From positions 62,079 through 126,078 of the forward strand of contig NZ_LIFX01000008.1 of NCBI RefSeq assembly GCF_001297775.1: a stretch of DNA of 64,000 nt, written 5' to 3'. Position 1 is the stretch's first letter. Each line of letters opens with the position of its first letter. The stretch comes from Trabulsiella odontotermitis (GTDB taxonomy: Bacteria; Pseudomonadota; Gammaproteobacteria; Enterobacterales; Enterobacteriaceae). Shown piece by piece: positions 8,473-17,833 of this stretch. Below the pieces are notes generated by a model, which was given only the letters and a program-made list of their open reading frames with translations, did no database searches and was not told the DNA's origin. The translations under genes were made by a program, and so were the position numbers.

Positions 8473-9303
8473 ATGAGCAACTTCGACAAACTTACTCTTA
8501 ACGATGGCAGCTATCTGTACTTTAAAGACTGGGGCAGCGGGCAACCGGTCGTGTTCAGCCATGGCTGGCCACTGACAGCGGATGCGTTTGAAGATCAAAT
8601 GTTATTTCTGGCCTCGAAGGGATATCGTGTGATTGCTCACGACCGCCGCGGCCATGGTCGTTCGGCGCAGCCCTGGGACGGGCATAATATGGATCAGTAT
8701 GGCGACGATCTGGCGCAACTGACCGCACATCTGAATCTGAAAGACGCCGTGCATGTCGGTCATTCTACCGGTGGCGGCGAAGTGGCGCGCTATATTGGTC
8801 GCCACGGCACGGAACGGGTGGCGAAAGCGGTGTTGATCGGGGCGGTGACACCAATCATGATCAAAACGGATTTCAACCCGAACGGCGTACCGAAAGAGGT
8901 TTTCGACGGCATTCGCGACGGGGTGATTAATGATCGCGGCGCTTTTTTCTATGAGCTGACGCAGGCGTTCTATGGTTATAACCGTGATGGTGCGAAAGCG
9001 TCCGAAGCCGTACGTCAGGGGTTTGTCGCCCAGGGATTACAGGGCTCGATTAAAGCGCTTTATGACTGTATCAAAGCATTTTCGGAAACCGATCTGCGTG
9101 AAGATCTGCGTCGAATGACGATCCCGACGCTGGTGATCCACGGTGATGACGATCAGATTGTTCCCTTTGAAACCTGCGGCAAAGTGGCGGCGGAAATGCT
9201 GCCCGATGCAGAGCTGAAGGTTTACAAAGGGGGCTCTCACGGGATCTGTACCACCCATAAGCAGCAGATTAACGAGGATTTGCTGGCGTTTCTTCAGCGC
9301 TGA
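8473..9303 (+). CDS. Alpha/beta-hydrolase of the non-haem haloperoxidase/arylesterase group
   Basis: The product is 276 residues from the ATG at 8473, which has CAGGAG at 8462-8467 as ribosome binding site; the frame is open further upstream but without family sequence. The opening [27 protein letters not shown] is typical of bacterial cofactor-free haloperoxidase/perhydrolase enzymes. The catalytic serine lies in [10 protein letters not shown] (about residue 98), the acid in [11 protein letters not shown] (about 227-230) and the histidine in [10 protein letters not shown] (about 257). Likely an esterase or perhydrolase; the natural substrate is unknown. K-12 has a dehydrogenase gene (ybdR) and no such hydrolase in this neighbourhood, so the locus is variable. 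Confidence 0.85.
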   Translation: MSNFDKLTLNDGSYLYFKDWGSGQPVVFSHGWPLTADAFEDQMLFLASKGYRVIAHDRRGHGRSAQPWDGHNMDQYGDDLAQLTAHLNLKDAVHVGHSTGGGEVARYIGRHGTERVAKAVLIGAVTPIMIKTDFNPNGVPKEVFDGIRDGVINDRGAFFYELTQAFYGYNRDGAKASEAVRQGFVAQGLQGSIKALYDCIKAFSETDLREDLRRMTIPTLVIHGDDDQIVPFETCGKVAAEMLPDAELKVYKGGSHGICTTHKQQINEDLLAFLQR

Positions 9304-9308
9304 CGATG

Positions 9309-9335
9309 TTGCCCGACGCACACGGCGCCGGGCAA
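9309..9335. terminator. Bidirectional hairpin between hydrolase gene and rna
   Basis: TTGCCCG / CGGGCAA forms a 7-bp stem in the 35-bp gap between two convergent genes; the GC-rich arms resemble a REP-type palindrome. There is no U-run. Confidence 0.55.
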
Positions 9336-9338
9336 TGC

Positions 9339-10148
9339 TTAATAACCGGCTTTATCGATGACAAATTGCTTGCCACAGTTACCGGGGTGCGGTTGCCGCA
9401 GCAACGCGTCACTGCTCAGCGGAGCGTTGATGGCTGAGGCTTTGATAGCGATTTGCACTTCTGTGAGCCAGGCGGGGTTGCCGTCGCAGGTTAATTTAAA
9501 TGCGCTGACACCTTCTTTGCCCCAGCTTTTCGCCACTGCGGCATTAAAATCGCTGCGGCTGACGGTTTTGCCATAGTTGTTGGCAAGAAACTGACCCACC
9601 GCACTCTGCCGGATTTCCTCGTTCAGTCGTACCATCGTGCCGAAATAGGCATCGGGGTCAAAGCCAAAACAGACGCCGTGTTTGGCATATTCGTAACGTT
9701 CAAGACAGGAGTTCCCGCCCGCGCCCGGCATCACGTTGTTGAGCTGATTAGCCATCTCCAGCGACAGACCCGTTTCTGCTGCCGCGCATTTTCGGTTGGC
9801 GCGGGCTTCCGGCATGTTGGGGATCGGACGCGTCGCGCAGCCAAAACGCATCCAGCGACGCTCGTCGACGCCGCGTGACGCAATCGATTTGGGGAGACCG
9901 GGCCACAATCCGTGAACGGTGAGATGACGGGTTTTATCCTTTTGCTCGCGCTGCAACTGGCACTCGGCGGGGATATCGCGATTCATGTCATGCTGACTCT
10001 GGCAAAAGCCGGTTTGCCAGGAGAGCGCCAGAACATAGCGATCAAAATCAGCGTAGCGGGTGGCAGTCAACGGGGTGGCAATGGCGCTGGTCGCAGAGAC
10101 AACCGTCGCGACGGCCGCGATGCAGGCAGCAATATCCTTCCTGAACAT
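9339..10148 (-). CDS. rna: Ribonuclease I (RNase T2 family, periplasmic)
   Basis: RNase I degrades RNA to 2',3'-cyclic and then 3'-mononucleotides without base preference in the periplasm. The 269-residue precursor has a signal peptide (residues 1-about 24, cleavage near SAIA-TP). The two catalytic segments of the T2 family are HGLWPG (His 79) and YEYAKHG (Glu 153, His 157). Several cysteines (49, 63, 104, 121, 148, 160) match the disulfide pattern. It lies beside dcuC, whose terminator sits in the 93-bp gap. No citrate-fermentation genes separate the two. Confidence 0.96.
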   Translation of the reverse strand: MFRKDIAACIAAVATVVSATSAIATPLTATRYADFDRYVLALSWQTGFCQSQHDMNRDIPAECQLQREQKDKTRHLTVHGLWPGLPKSIASRGVDERRWMRFGCATRPIPNMPEARANRKCAAAETGLSLEMANQLNNVMPGAGGNSCLERYEYAKHGVCFGFDPDAYFGTMVRLNEEIRQSAVGQFLANNYGKTVSRSDFNAAVAKSWGKEGVSAFKLTCDGNPAWLTEVQIAIKASAINAPLSSDALLRQPHPGNCGKQFVIDKAGY

Positions 10149-10200
10149 TTATATTCCTGATGATTTGGCGTTGATTGATTTCTGTGAATAATTAAAGCAT

Positions 10201-10224
10201 AAAAAAGGCGCCCGCAGGCGCCTT
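10201..10224 (-). terminator. dcuC intrinsic terminator
   Basis: GGCGCC / GGCGCC around a 4-nt loop is followed on the minus strand by TTTTTT, 20 bp past the dcuC stop. A T-run on the other side could let it act in both directions. Confidence 0.9.
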
Positions 10225-10241
10225 TTCATCACTGTCACGCC

Positions 10242-11618
10242 TTACAGGATTCTGGCAGAAGGTACCAGAACTTCCGTTGCGATAATCACCACGATCAGGC
10301 CAACCAGCACCGGAACCGAGGTGCGCTTCACCACTTCAAACGGTGAAATTTTTGCCATACCGGCAACAGCAACTACCACGCCGGACACCGGCGAAATGGT
10401 GCGACCGAGGTTTGACGCCTGCAGCATCGGAATCGACAGATAGGCCGGGTTGATACCGGACGACTGTGCCAGTTTCGGGATCATCTCGACAAAGGCGTAG
10501 AACGGCGCATTACCGGAACCGGTGGTGACGGCCGCCAGCATGGTCAGAATGACCAGCACCAGCATCAGAATGATACTTGCCGAACCAAACGAGGTGGCGA
10601 TGGCGATCAGGCTGTCGATAAAACCGATCGTGCTCAGACCTTGTGCGAATACGCCCGCCGCGACCAACAGCATGACCACGTTGGCGAACGCATCCGCCAT
10701 GCCGCGGTAAGCCACGTCCAGACCGGCAAATACGCTTTTCATATTGAAGCTGCGGATAAATTCCAGCACCGCCGCCAGCAACATGCAGATCACCAGCAGG
10801 GTGATGATATGCAGTTCCGGGCCCCATTTGCCGTCAAAGATCAGCACGCCAATGATAGGTGTGAACGGCAGAATGGCGTAGAACGCCGGGGCAGTGGTGG
10901 TGATTTCGTTCACATCCAGCATTTCATGCGTGGCGTTCTCTTTTTTATCCAGATAGCGCTGCCAGAAAAAGTGCGCGATTGCCATGCAAATAATCGCCGC
11001 AATGGAGATTGGCAGCGTGGTTTTGAAGGCAAAATCAATTAACGGCATTTCTGCCGCCTGGGCCGCCAGTACCACGTCGCCTGACGTTGGGGCGAGAATA
11101 ATCGCCGCCGGAGAGGCGCAGATAGCTGCCGCCGCGCCGCGACTGATGCCGACGTTGACCATCACCGGGAACAGCGTCGCCATTAACAGCACGCCGAGGC
11201 CGGTTGCGGAAGAGACCGCCAGCGACATCAGACAGGCAACGAAGTAAGCTGCGATCATCAGCAGGTAAGGGGAGTTGATGTAACGAAGCGGTTTCGAGGC
11301 CAGCTTAACCACGATGTCATTGGCGCCGATATGGGTCATATAAGCGGCAAAACCACACAGCATCATGATCATCATGCCGAGATCGCCGCCGCGGCTCATC
11401 AGCAGGATTTTAACGTATTCGACGATGTCAGTGGCAGAGTAACCGGTGCTCGTGTTACTTGACGGTAAAATCTTATGCCCCATTAAGGCACTGACGATCA
11501 GCAATAACAAACCGCCAACAAATAATACCCCCGTGGCGGAATACCCTTTGATGATATAACGGGCAACACCCGCCACCACCAAAACTCCTATAAGGAGTTC
11601 AATCATTATCATTAACAT
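10242..11618 (-). CDS. dcuC: DcuC, anaerobic C4-dicarboxylate transporter
   Basis: DcuC is an inner-membrane carrier that mainly exports succinate during fermentation and can exchange C4-dicarboxylates. It has about 458 residues and 12 or more hydrophobic segments, and keeps the conserved runs MSRGGDLGMMIMMLCGFAAYMTHIG and GNAPFYAFVEMIPKLA. The start ATG at 11618 (MLMIMIELLIGV) aligns with E. coli MLTFIELLIG and has GGGAACGG upstream; an ATG-like start at 11636 would add six residues. FNR control is known for the E. coli gene, but no clear FNR box could be picked out upstream. Confidence 0.95.
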   Translation of the reverse strand: MLMIMIELLIGVLVVAGVARYIIKGYSATGVLFVGGLLLLIVSALMGHKILPSSNTSTGYSATDIVEYVKILLMSRGGDLGMMIMMLCGFAAYMTHIGANDIVVKLASKPLRYINSPYLLMIAAYFVACLMSLAVSSATGLGVLLMATLFPVMVNVGISRGAAAAICASPAAIILAPTSGDVVLAAQAAEMPLIDFAFKTTLPISIAAIICMAIAHFFWQRYLDKKENATHEMLDVNEITTTAPAFYAILPFTPIIGVLIFDGKWGPELHIITLLVICMLLAAVLEFIRSFNMKSVFAGLDVAYRGMADAFANVVMLLVAAGVFAQGLSTIGFIDSLIAIATSFGSASIILMLVLVILTMLAAVTTGSGNAPFYAFVEMIPKLAQSSGINPAYLSIPMLQASNLGRTISPVSGVVVAVAGMAKISPFEVVKRTSVPVLVGLIVVIIATEVLVPSARIL

Positions 11619-11964
11619 TATTATCACCGTTCCCAAAGAATGTTCTGCAAGAGAAGTCGCTCAAGAAATGAAGAGATGCAATCTGCCGAAAAATCGGACA
11701 AAACTTGCTGACGAAAATCAAGAAAGTGGAAGATTTGCCGGGTGCTATGTGAATTAAAAATCTTGCGTCACAAATTTTCGCCACCAGGACTTTTTTCGTC
11801 ACAGACAGGGTAATGAAGCGGTGAACGCGAGGTGTTAAAAAATGGAATCAGCACGTTATCCGATTTTTCGCGGAAATTGAGATAAAATCCGATGTTGTTA
11901 AGGAACTATTAATATTATCTTCGTTAAGGTAACCGGCTCAGTAAATGGACGTGGTAATAATAAC
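11619..11964. promoter_or_regulatory. dcuC-pagP divergent intergenic region (346 bp)
   Basis: The gap between the divergent dcuC and pagP genes is AT-rich and holds no gene. It contains a candidate PhoP box near pagP and a 12-bp perfect inverted repeat, CGAAAAATCGGA at 11687-11698 and TCCGATTTTTCG at 11859-11870, whose arms are 160 bp apart. No FNR or CRP palindrome of good quality was found. Confidence 0.5.
11896..11912 (+). promoter_or_regulatory. Candidate PhoP box upstream of pagP
   Basis: TGTTAA-N5-TATTAA at 11896-11912 resembles the PhoP direct repeat TGTTTA-N5-TGTTTA with the right 11-bp period. pagP is a classical PhoP-activated gene, which supports the call, but two bases of the second half differ from consensus. 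Confidence 0.45.
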
Positions 11965-12540
11965 GTGGTGAGTATTAAACGATTCTTTTTATTCTTTCTG
12001 GTGCTGTCAGGTTCTGTGCTGTTTTCCGCAGTTGCGCAAGCCTCGTTTACAGCAACAGTGCGCGACGGCTATAACACCCTCAGCGATAACATTGCGCAAA
12101 CGTGGAACGACCCGGAACATTATGAACTTTATGTTCCTGCGATCACCTGGCATGCCCGCTTTGCCTACGATAAAGAAAAGACGGACCGGTATAACGAGCG
12201 CCCCTGGGGGGCGGGTTTTGGTCAGTCCCGCTGGGATGACAAAGGTAACTGGCACGGCCTGTACCTGATGGCGTTCAAAGACTCCTATAACAAATGGGAA
12301 CCGATTGGCGGCTACGGCTGGGAAAAAACCTGGCGACCGCTGAGTGATGATAATTTCCACCTCGGTCTGGGCTATACCATCGGCGTCACCGCACGCGATA
12401 ACTGGCACTACATTCCTGTGCCCTTAGTTCTCCCGTTAGCTTCCGTGGGCTATGGCCCGGCGACGTTCCAGATGACCTATATTCCTGGAACCTATAATAA
12501 CGGCAACGTGTACTTTGCCTGGGTGCGCTTTCAGTTTTAA
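11965..12540 (+). CDS. pagP: PagP, lipid A palmitoyltransferase
   Basis: PagP is an eight-stranded outer-membrane beta-barrel that moves palmitate from phospholipids to lipid A, giving resistance to cationic peptides. The 191-residue precursor has a signal peptide ending near VAQA-SF (about residue 26). Conserved active-site segments are [15 protein letters not shown] (catalytic His) and [11 protein letters not shown] (Asp-Ser), and the last residue is Phe as usual for barrel assembly. The start is GTG at 11965 or GTG at 11968; no ATG is available, and the choice between them is not settled. The signal peptide is unlike that of E. coli, the barrel is close. Confidence 0.94.
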   Translation: MVSIKRFFLFFLVLSGSVLFSAVAQASFTATVRDGYNTLSDNIAQTWNDPEHYELYVPAITWHARFAYDKEKTDRYNERPWGAGFGQSRWDDKGNWHGLYLMAFKDSYNKWEPIGGYGWEKTWRPLSDDNFHLGLGYTIGVTARDNWHYIPVPLVLPLASVGYGPATFQMTYIPGTYNNGNVYFAWVRFQF

Positions 12541-12734
12541 ATTTTGCATACGGATATGCAGAAACGTCATAAGTCATTTCTGACGTTGCAAAACAAGGAG
12601 TAATGTCTGCTCAAGTGAAAAGATAGAGACTTTTATCACTTTTTAGCAAACTTACGCTGGACAAAAGCCATCACAATTGTTGTACTGGTACGCGACACAG
12701 CATTTGTGTCTATTTTCATGTAAAGGTAATATTG

Positions 12735-12944
12735 ATGTCTAAGATTAAAGGTAACGTTAAGTGGTTTAATGAGTCCAAAGGATTCGGTTTCATTACTCCT
12801 GAAGATGGTAGCAAAGACGTGTTCGTACACTTCTCTGCAATCCAGACCAACGGCTTCAAAACTCTGGCTGAAGGTCAGCGTGTAGAGTTCGAAATCACTA
12901 ACGGTGCCAAAGGTCCTTCTGCTGCAAACGTAACTGCTCTGTAA
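12735..12944 (+). CDS. cspE: CspE, cold-shock family RNA chaperone
   Basis: CspE is a 69-residue OB-fold protein that melts RNA secondary structure and antiterminates transcription; it is made constitutively. RNP1 (KGFGFI, 16-21) and RNP2 (VFVHF, 29-33) are intact. The ATG at 12735 is preceded by AAAGG at 12722-12726. A leader of up to about 190 nt follows pagP, and a strong terminator closes the gene. The sequence is nearly identical to E. coli CspE. Confidence 0.97.
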   Translation: MSKIKGNVKWFNESKGFGFITPEDGSKDVFVHFSAIQTNGFKTLAEGQRVEFEITNGAKGPSAANVTAL

Positions 12945-12969
12945 GCATTACGATAGCTAAATTCCAAAA

Positions 12970-12993
12970 CCCGCTCCCTGAGCGGGTTTTTTT
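12970..12993 (+). terminator. cspE intrinsic terminator
   Basis: CCCGCT / AGCGGG with a 5-nt loop and seven T's, between convergent cspE and crcB. Confidence 0.92.
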
Positions 12994-13001
12994 GTGCCTG
13001 C

Positions 13002-13376
13002 TTACCGGCTGGAGAAGAGCCAGAACGCTGCCGCCGTCATCGCGAAAGAGCCCAGCAGGTTCACGGCAACGTTAAGCATCGCCCAGCCAAAACGTCCGTC
13101 CTGTAGCAGGAAAACCACCTCCGCAGAAAAGGTGGAGAAGGTCGTTAACCCCCCGCAAAACCCGGTGGTAATAAGCAACTTCCACATCGGATCAATCCCC
13201 GTCGCCCGGTTAAACCACGCGAGCCCGGCACCAATGATAAACGCCCCGAGCAGGTTAGCTGTCAGCGTTCCGACCGGTACCGCATGGTGCAGAGGATTTA
13301 AACGCATCCCCAACAGCCAGCGCATCACACTTCCCGTCCCACCACCAATAAAAACTGCTAAAAGGATTTGTAACAC
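13002..13376 (-). CDS. crcB: CrcB/FluC, fluoride ion channel
   Basis: CrcB forms a dual-topology dimeric channel that expels fluoride. The 124-residue protein has four membrane helices. The family motifs [10 protein letters not shown] (11-20) and [15 protein letters not shown] (73-87, with the Phe-box and Na+-binding turn) are present. It converges on cspE and is divergent from ybeM. No fluoride-riboswitch motif was seen in the 89-bp upstream gap. Confidence 0.95.
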   Translation of the reverse strand: MLQILLAVFIGGGTGSVMRWLLGMRLNPLHHAVPVGTLTANLLGAFIIGAGLAWFNRATGIDPMWKLLITTGFCGGLTTFSTFSAEVVFLLQDGRFGWAMLNVAVNLLGSFAMTAAAFWLFSSR

Positions 13377-13465
13377 TGCGATTTCCTGCTATCAAAATAG
13401 AAAGGGTTAAGTTTACCGTCAGAGTTCCGTCTCTGGCTACGGGGTAACACAATGAGAATCAGAAC

Positions 13466-14254
13466 ATGATAGTCGCAGCGGGACAATTTATCGTCACTCC
13501 TGACTGGCAGCGAAATGCCGAAAGCTGTGTGGCGTTAATGCAGGAGGCGGCGCAACATCACGCCTCATTACTGGTTTTACCGGAAGCGCTACTGGCCAGG
13601 GCAGATGACGACCCTGACTTATCGGTAAAATCCGCACAAACGCTGGAAGGCGGATTTCTCGCTGTGCTGCTAGCCGAGAGCCGCCGCAACGCCATGACCA
13701 CGGTGCTGACAATCCATGTCCCGTCATCTGCCGGGCGCGCGATTAATACGCTGGTGGCGCTGCGTGCAGGCGAGGTGATTGCTCACTATGAGAAACTCCA
13801 TCTCTATGATGCGTTCAGTATTCAGGAATCGCGGCTGGTTGATGCCGGTCATCAGCTCCCGCCGCTGATAGAGGTGGATGGCCTGCGGGTCGGGCTGATG
13901 ACCTGTTATGATTTGCGTTTCCCTGAACTGGCGCTCACCCTCGCATTACAAGGGGCTGAACTGCTGGCGCTACCGGCCGCGTGGGTGCGCGGGCCACTGA
14001 AAGAACATCACTGGTCGACGTTGATTGCGGCCCGGGCGCTGGATACCACCTGTTATGTAGTGGCATCGGGCGAATGCGGGAACCGAAATATCGGTCTGAG
14101 CCGGATTGTTGACCCGCTGGGTGTGACGCTCGCGGGGGCATCCGATCAGCGGCAGGTCATTTTCGCGGAGGTTAATCGCGAGCATGTGTTGCAGGTGCGG
14201 GGTAAACTGCCGGTGCTTAAGAACCGCCGTTTTGCGCCACCGCAACTATTGTGA
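13466..14254 (+). CDS. ybeM: YbeM, nitrilase-family amidase (deaminated-glutathione amidase), intact
   Basis: This 262-residue nitrilase-superfamily enzyme has the complete Glu-Lys-Cys catalytic triad: Glu 40 in LVLPEALL, Lys 110 in HYEKLHLYD and Cys 147 in [11 protein letters not shown]. YbeM/Nit1 enzymes hydrolyse deaminated glutathione, a transaminase side-product, as metabolite repair. The E. coli K-12 copy is disrupted, as I recall; here the frame is full length. It is divergent from crcB and followed by tatE. Confidence 0.9.
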   Translation: MIVAAGQFIVTPDWQRNAESCVALMQEAAQHHASLLVLPEALLARADDDPDLSVKSAQTLEGGFLAVLLAESRRNAMTTVLTIHVPSSAGRAINTLVALRAGEVIAHYEKLHLYDAFSIQESRLVDAGHQLPPLIEVDGLRVGLMTCYDLRFPELALTLALQGAELLALPAAWVRGPLKEHHWSTLIAARALDTTCYVVASGECGNRNIGLSRIVDPLGVTLAGASDQRQVIFAEVNREHVLQVRGKLPVLKNRRFAPPQLL

Positions 14255-14379
14255 TGTTATTTTAAACAGCGCTTGATTCACCTTGTTACAGATTGCTATT
14301 GTGTGCGGGCGTCAAATGGCCGTTAATAGGTTATGGGTTAATGGCGCGTTATGCAGCCTGTTTATTGAAGAAGGTATCT

Positions 14380-14583
14380 ATGGGTGAGATTAGTATTACC
14401 AAACTGCTGGTTGTGGCAGCACTGATTATCCTGGTGTTTGGTACTAAAAAGTTACGTACGCTGGGCGGAGACCTGGGTTCTGCCATTAAAGGCTTCAAGA
14501 AAGCCATGAATGACGATGAAACCACGGCGAAACAGAGCACAGAGGAAGCGGCTCCGGCGGATAAGATCGCTCATAAAGAGTAA
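14380..14583 (+). CDS. tatE: TatE, twin-arginine translocase auxiliary subunit
   Basis: TatE is a TatA-like component of the twin-arginine export system. The 67-residue protein has an N-terminal membrane helix (residues about 5-20), the [14 protein letters not shown] hinge and amphipathic helix, and a charged tail. ATG at 14380 is preceded by GAAGAAGG; the open frame extends upstream without family sequence. It is separate from the main tatABCD genes, as in E. coli. Confidence 0.95.
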   Translation: MGEISITKLLVVAALIILVFGTKKLRTLGGDLGSAIKGFKKAMNDDETTAKQSTEEAAPADKIAHKE

Positions 14584-14620
14584 CCACAAGCCTGACTGAG
14601 CGGCTCGCAGAAACAAAAAA

Positions 14621-14644
14621 CCGGCAGATTTGCCGGTTTTTTTA
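14621..14644 (+). terminator. tatE intrinsic terminator
   Basis: CCGGCA / TGCCGG with a 4-nt loop, A-run before and eight T's after; it sits between convergent tatE and lipA and can serve both. Confidence 0.92.
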
Positions 14645-14671
14645 TGGGATCTGTAAGCAGATGTGACGATA

Positions 14672-15637
14672 TTACTTCACTTCTTCGCCTTTCGCCTGCA
14701 GATCGGCATGGTAAGACGAACGAACAAACGGGCCGCAGGCCGCATGGGTAAAGCCCATCGCCAGCGCTTCCGCTTTCATTTCATCAAACTCGTCCGGGCT
14801 GACGTAGCGCTGTACCGGCAGGTGATGACGGCTCGGCTGCAGGTACTGGCCCAGCGTCAGCATGGTGACGCCATGGCGACGCAGATCGCGCATCACTTCG
14901 ATGATTTCTGCATTGGTTTCACCCAGACCGACCATCAGACCCGATTTCGTCGGGATCTCCGGATGCGCTTCTTTAAAGCGTTCCAGCAGTTTCAGCGACC
15001 AGTTGTAATCCGCACCCGGGCGAACCTGACGATACAGGCGCGGTACGTTTTCCAGATTGTGGTTGAAGACGTCAGGCGGGGTTTCGGTGAGGATTTCCAG
15101 CGCGCGATCCATACGGCCACGGAAATCCGGAACCAGCGTCTCGATTTTAATCGACGGGTTTTTTTCGCGAATGGCCGTGATGCAGTCAGCGAAATGCTGC
15201 GCACCGCCATCACGTAAATCATCACGGTCAACCGAGGTCACCACTACATAACGCAGCGCCATGTCGGCGATGGTCTGTGCCAGTTTCTGCGGTTCGTTGG
15301 CGTCCGGCGCAACAGGGCGGCCGTGGGCCACATCGCAGAACGGGCAGCGGCGGGTGCAGATAGCCCCGAGGATCATAAAGGTGGCAGTACCGTGATTGAA
15401 ACATTCAGCAAGGTTAGGGCAGGAGGCCTCTTCGCAGACGGAGTGCAGGCCGTTTTTGCGCATTGCTGCTTTGATACCCTGGATACGGGAAGAGTCCGCC
15501 GGAAGCTTAATTTTCATCCATTCCGGCTTGCGCAACAGAGCTTCTCGCTCAGTGACCACGTTTTTAACCGGGATAAGGGCCATTTTATCGGCATCGCGGT
15601 ATTTAACACCGCGTTCCATCACAATGGGTTTACTCAT
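14672..15637 (-). CDS. lipA: LipA, lipoyl synthase
   Basis: LipA is a radical-SAM enzyme that inserts two sulfurs into the octanoyl group on lipoyl domains. The 321-residue protein has the auxiliary cluster cysteines at 68, 73 and 79 ([12 protein letters not shown]) and the radical-SAM triad at 94, 98 and 101 (CTRRCPFC). The start at 15637 ([10 protein letters not shown]) matches E. coli; the frame is open 15 codons further. It acts after LipB, encoded about 1.5 kb upstream beyond ybeF. Confidence 0.98.
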   Translation of the reverse strand: MSKPIVMERGVKYRDADKMALIPVKNVVTEREALLRKPEWMKIKLPADSSRIQGIKAAMRKNGLHSVCEEASCPNLAECFNHGTATFMILGAICTRRCPFCDVAHGRPVAPDANEPQKLAQTIADMALRYVVVTSVDRDDLRDGGAQHFADCITAIREKNPSIKIETLVPDFRGRMDRALEILTETPPDVFNHNLENVPRLYRQVRPGADYNWSLKLLERFKEAHPEIPTKSGLMVGLGETNAEIIEVMRDLRRHGVTMLTLGQYLQPSRHHLPVQRYVSPDEFDEMKAEALAMGFTHAACGPFVRSSYHADLQAKGEEVK

Positions 15638-15846
15638 AGCGTGCGTGTTCCAGTTGCGAGTAACAGAAGGAAAGCGTTTCAATTCAAGGGAATGTTGTAT
15701 TTATCAACTATTTTTGAATTAATGACAGGCAGTATATCATTGAAACGGGTAATAAAGCAGCCTGACAGCGCGCCAAATTGTAAAATAATTGTTGATTAAT
15801 GCTTTTTAGCCTGCGCGCCGCAGCCAGCGTTCCTGAGAATGAAGAA

Positions 15847-16803
15847 TCACAAAAAAGCCTGGCGAATCACGTTGATGACATTTTGCAGTATCGGATCGCG
15901 CAGGCTCAGTTTGTTGTAATGCAATGAAAATTCAATCTGTTCTTCCTGTAGCGGGGCGTAGTGAATGGCTTTTAAATGCCAGCAATTTGCCGCTACGCTG
16001 AAAAACCGCCCTGGCATCAGGCCGAGCAAATCGCTGCTGCCGATGAGCGCCGCAGTGGTGAACAGATTGTAACTGCTGAAGTTGATTTGACGGTTGGGGA
16101 ACAGGTCGTAGAGCCGCTTCTGCAGATGGGCAAGCGCGTGCCCTTCGGTCATCAGCATCGTATATTCCCAGCCGCCGAGCGCTTCTGCTGTGATCGGGCT
16201 TTTCAGCAGAGGGTGGTTGTTCCGGCAGGCCAGTACGATGTTGTCGCGAAACAGCACGTGATGGCTGAGCGTGCGGGTGGTATGGACATGGCTGTCAATA
16301 ATCAAATCGGTCTGAAACTGGCCCAGCTGGCTGGGTGCGTCAACCACCGGAATATTGCGAATCAGCAACTGAGGAAAGTGCTGTTTCACCGCCTGGTAGA
16401 TGCCTGGCATGATGACGGAGCCTATAGATGGCGGTGTGCCAATGGTGATGGTGCGCTGCTTGTCGTAGCAACCCGTCAGATCCAGCGCCCCCAGAATCGA
16501 TTCCAGCCCCTGGCTGATGTACTCGTGGAGATGCGAGGCATAGGCTGTTGGCGTCACGCCCTGACCCTTGCGGATGAAAAGCGGGTCAGGAAATATGGTA
16601 CGCAGTTTCTGGATCGACTGACTAATAGCCGAAGGAGTAAGATTCAGAATTTTCGCAGCGTTAACAATACCTTTATGGACATATACCGCCTCAAAAATAG
16701 TCAGTAAATTGAGGTCGATATTGCGTAATGTCCGGAAGATTTGTGGCATGCCATTTTCGCGATGCTGACTAATTGGGCTTTCCGGTAAATCGTTATATTC
16801 CAC
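15847..16803 (-). CDS. ybeF: YbeF, LysR-type transcriptional regulator
   Basis: This is a 318-residue LysR-type regulator with the helix-turn-helix at about residues 30-90 (NAAKILNLTPSAISQSIQKLR) and a C-terminal effector domain. The start is GTG at 16803, because GGAG lies at proper distance upstream and the roughly 20-residue extension before PQIFRTLRNIDLN also exists in E. coli YbeF. The next ATG is at 16749. It lies between lipA and lipB on the same strand. It is related to YbdO, the first regulator in this window, within the same LysR branch (both share LNLL...KAA...TPSA(V/I)SQS). Targets are unknown. Confidence 0.88.
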   Translation of the reverse strand: MEYNDLPESPISQHRENGMPQIFRTLRNIDLNLLTIFEAVYVHKGIVNAAKILNLTPSAISQSIQKLRTIFPDPLFIRKGQGVTPTAYASHLHEYISQGLESILGALDLTGCYDKQRTITIGTPPSIGSVIMPGIYQAVKQHFPQLLIRNIPVVDAPSQLGQFQTDLIIDSHVHTTRTLSHHVLFRDNIVLACRNNHPLLKSPITAEALGGWEYTMLMTEGHALAHLQKRLYDLFPNRQINFSSYNLFTTAALIGSSDLLGLMPGRFFSVAANCWHLKAIHYAPLQEEQIEFSLHYNKLSLRDPILQNVINVIRQAFL

Positions 16804-17064
16804 TCTCTTACTCCATATTCATTCACAATATGAATGATAGTTGAGGATCCCTGTTTTGTTATTTTCTTTTTTCAGGTGAAGCCATTAGTCAGCGTGCTAT
16901 TTTTTCTTTTTTGTCAATGCATTATCTGTGTGAATGCATACACCTTTCTGGCGATAGCCAGACGGTAAAAAAAACAAAAATGTGCGTTAAATGAAATTTT
17001 TGCAGAAAGAAAAAATATAGAAACTCGGGCAGGAAGTAAAGAGATGGCGCGTTAAAGAGGGCAT

Positions 17065-17085
17065 GGTCCGGTAAATTACCGGACC
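17065..17085 (-). terminator. lipB terminator hairpin
   Basis: A perfect palindrome with 10-bp arms (GGTCCGGTAA / TTACCGGACC) lies about 15 bp past the lipB stop; no strong U-run follows. Confidence 0.7.
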
Positions 17086-17100
17086 TTTCGGAATTATTTA

Positions 17101-17742
17101 TTAAGCCAGAATATATTCATGAGGCGGATTGTTTAGCAAGGCTAACAAATTAGAAATCAGGACCGGGGCAATATTCTCTGTTGTAGCTTCAGGACGCCAT
17201 TGTTGTAATTGCGTCATCTCCATTCCGGCATACCCGCACGGGTTGATACGTAAAAACGGCGATAAATCCATAGCAATATTCAGCGCCAGGCCGTGAAATG
17301 AACACCCTTTACGGATCCGCAGTCCCAGCGAACAAATTTTCTTTTCGCCAACGTAGACGCCAGGCGCGTCAGCGCGAGGATGTGCCTCGACACCATATTC
17401 CGCCAGCGTATGAACCACGGTTTGTTCCAGCAGCGTTACCAGCTCGCGCACGCCCAGTTTGCGACGTTTCAGGTTCAGCAAGACGTACATCACCTGCTGA
17501 CCGGGCCCGTGGTAGGTCACCTGACCACCGCGATCACTCTGAATCACCGGGATATCGCCAGGCATCAACACGTGCTCGGCTTTACCCGCCTGGCCTTGCG
17601 TAAAGACCGGCAAGTGTTCCACCAGCCAGATTTCATCCAGTGTGGTCTCATCGCGATGATCGGTGAAATCGTGCATCGCCTGAGAGACGGGTTCATAAGG
17701 TTGCAGGCCGAGTTGGCGGATGAGAATTTTAGAATGATCCAC
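17101..17742 (-). CDS. lipB: LipB, octanoyl-[ACP]:protein octanoyltransferase
   Basis: LipB transfers octanoate from acyl carrier protein to lipoyl domains, the first step of lipoate synthesis. The 213-residue protein has the catalytic pair Lys 135 ([10 protein letters not shown]) and Cys 169 (RINPCGYAG) and the conserved [12 protein letters not shown]. The start is GTG at 17742, with CGGAGA eight bases upstream; the nearby ATG is out of frame and hits a stop two codons later. ybeD lies upstream on the same strand. Confidence 0.97.
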   Translation of the reverse strand: MDHSKILIRQLGLQPYEPVSQAMHDFTDHRDETTLDEIWLVEHLPVFTQGQAGKAEHVLMPGDIPVIQSDRGGQVTYHGPGQQVMYVLLNLKRRKLGVRELVTLLEQTVVHTLAEYGVEAHPRADAPGVYVGEKKICSLGLRIRKGCSFHGLALNIAMDLSPFLRINPCGYAGMEMTQLQQWRPEATTENIAPVLISNLLALLNNPPHEYILA

Positions 17743-17833
17743 TACAGCATCTCCGCAGAGAAGGAAAATCAGATGGCGGGGAGTATAACACAGCGGGGAG
17801 GGCGGTTACCCGGCGCACCGGGTAACAGAGGCA

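Noticed and set aside
11619-11964. FNR box for dcuC
   Set aside because: No TTGAT-N4-ATCAA-like palindrome of acceptable quality was found, though FNR control is known in E. coli.
13377-13465. Fluoride riboswitch in front of crcB
   Set aside because: The 89-bp gap shows no GGNGATGG-type aptamer or linked terminator.
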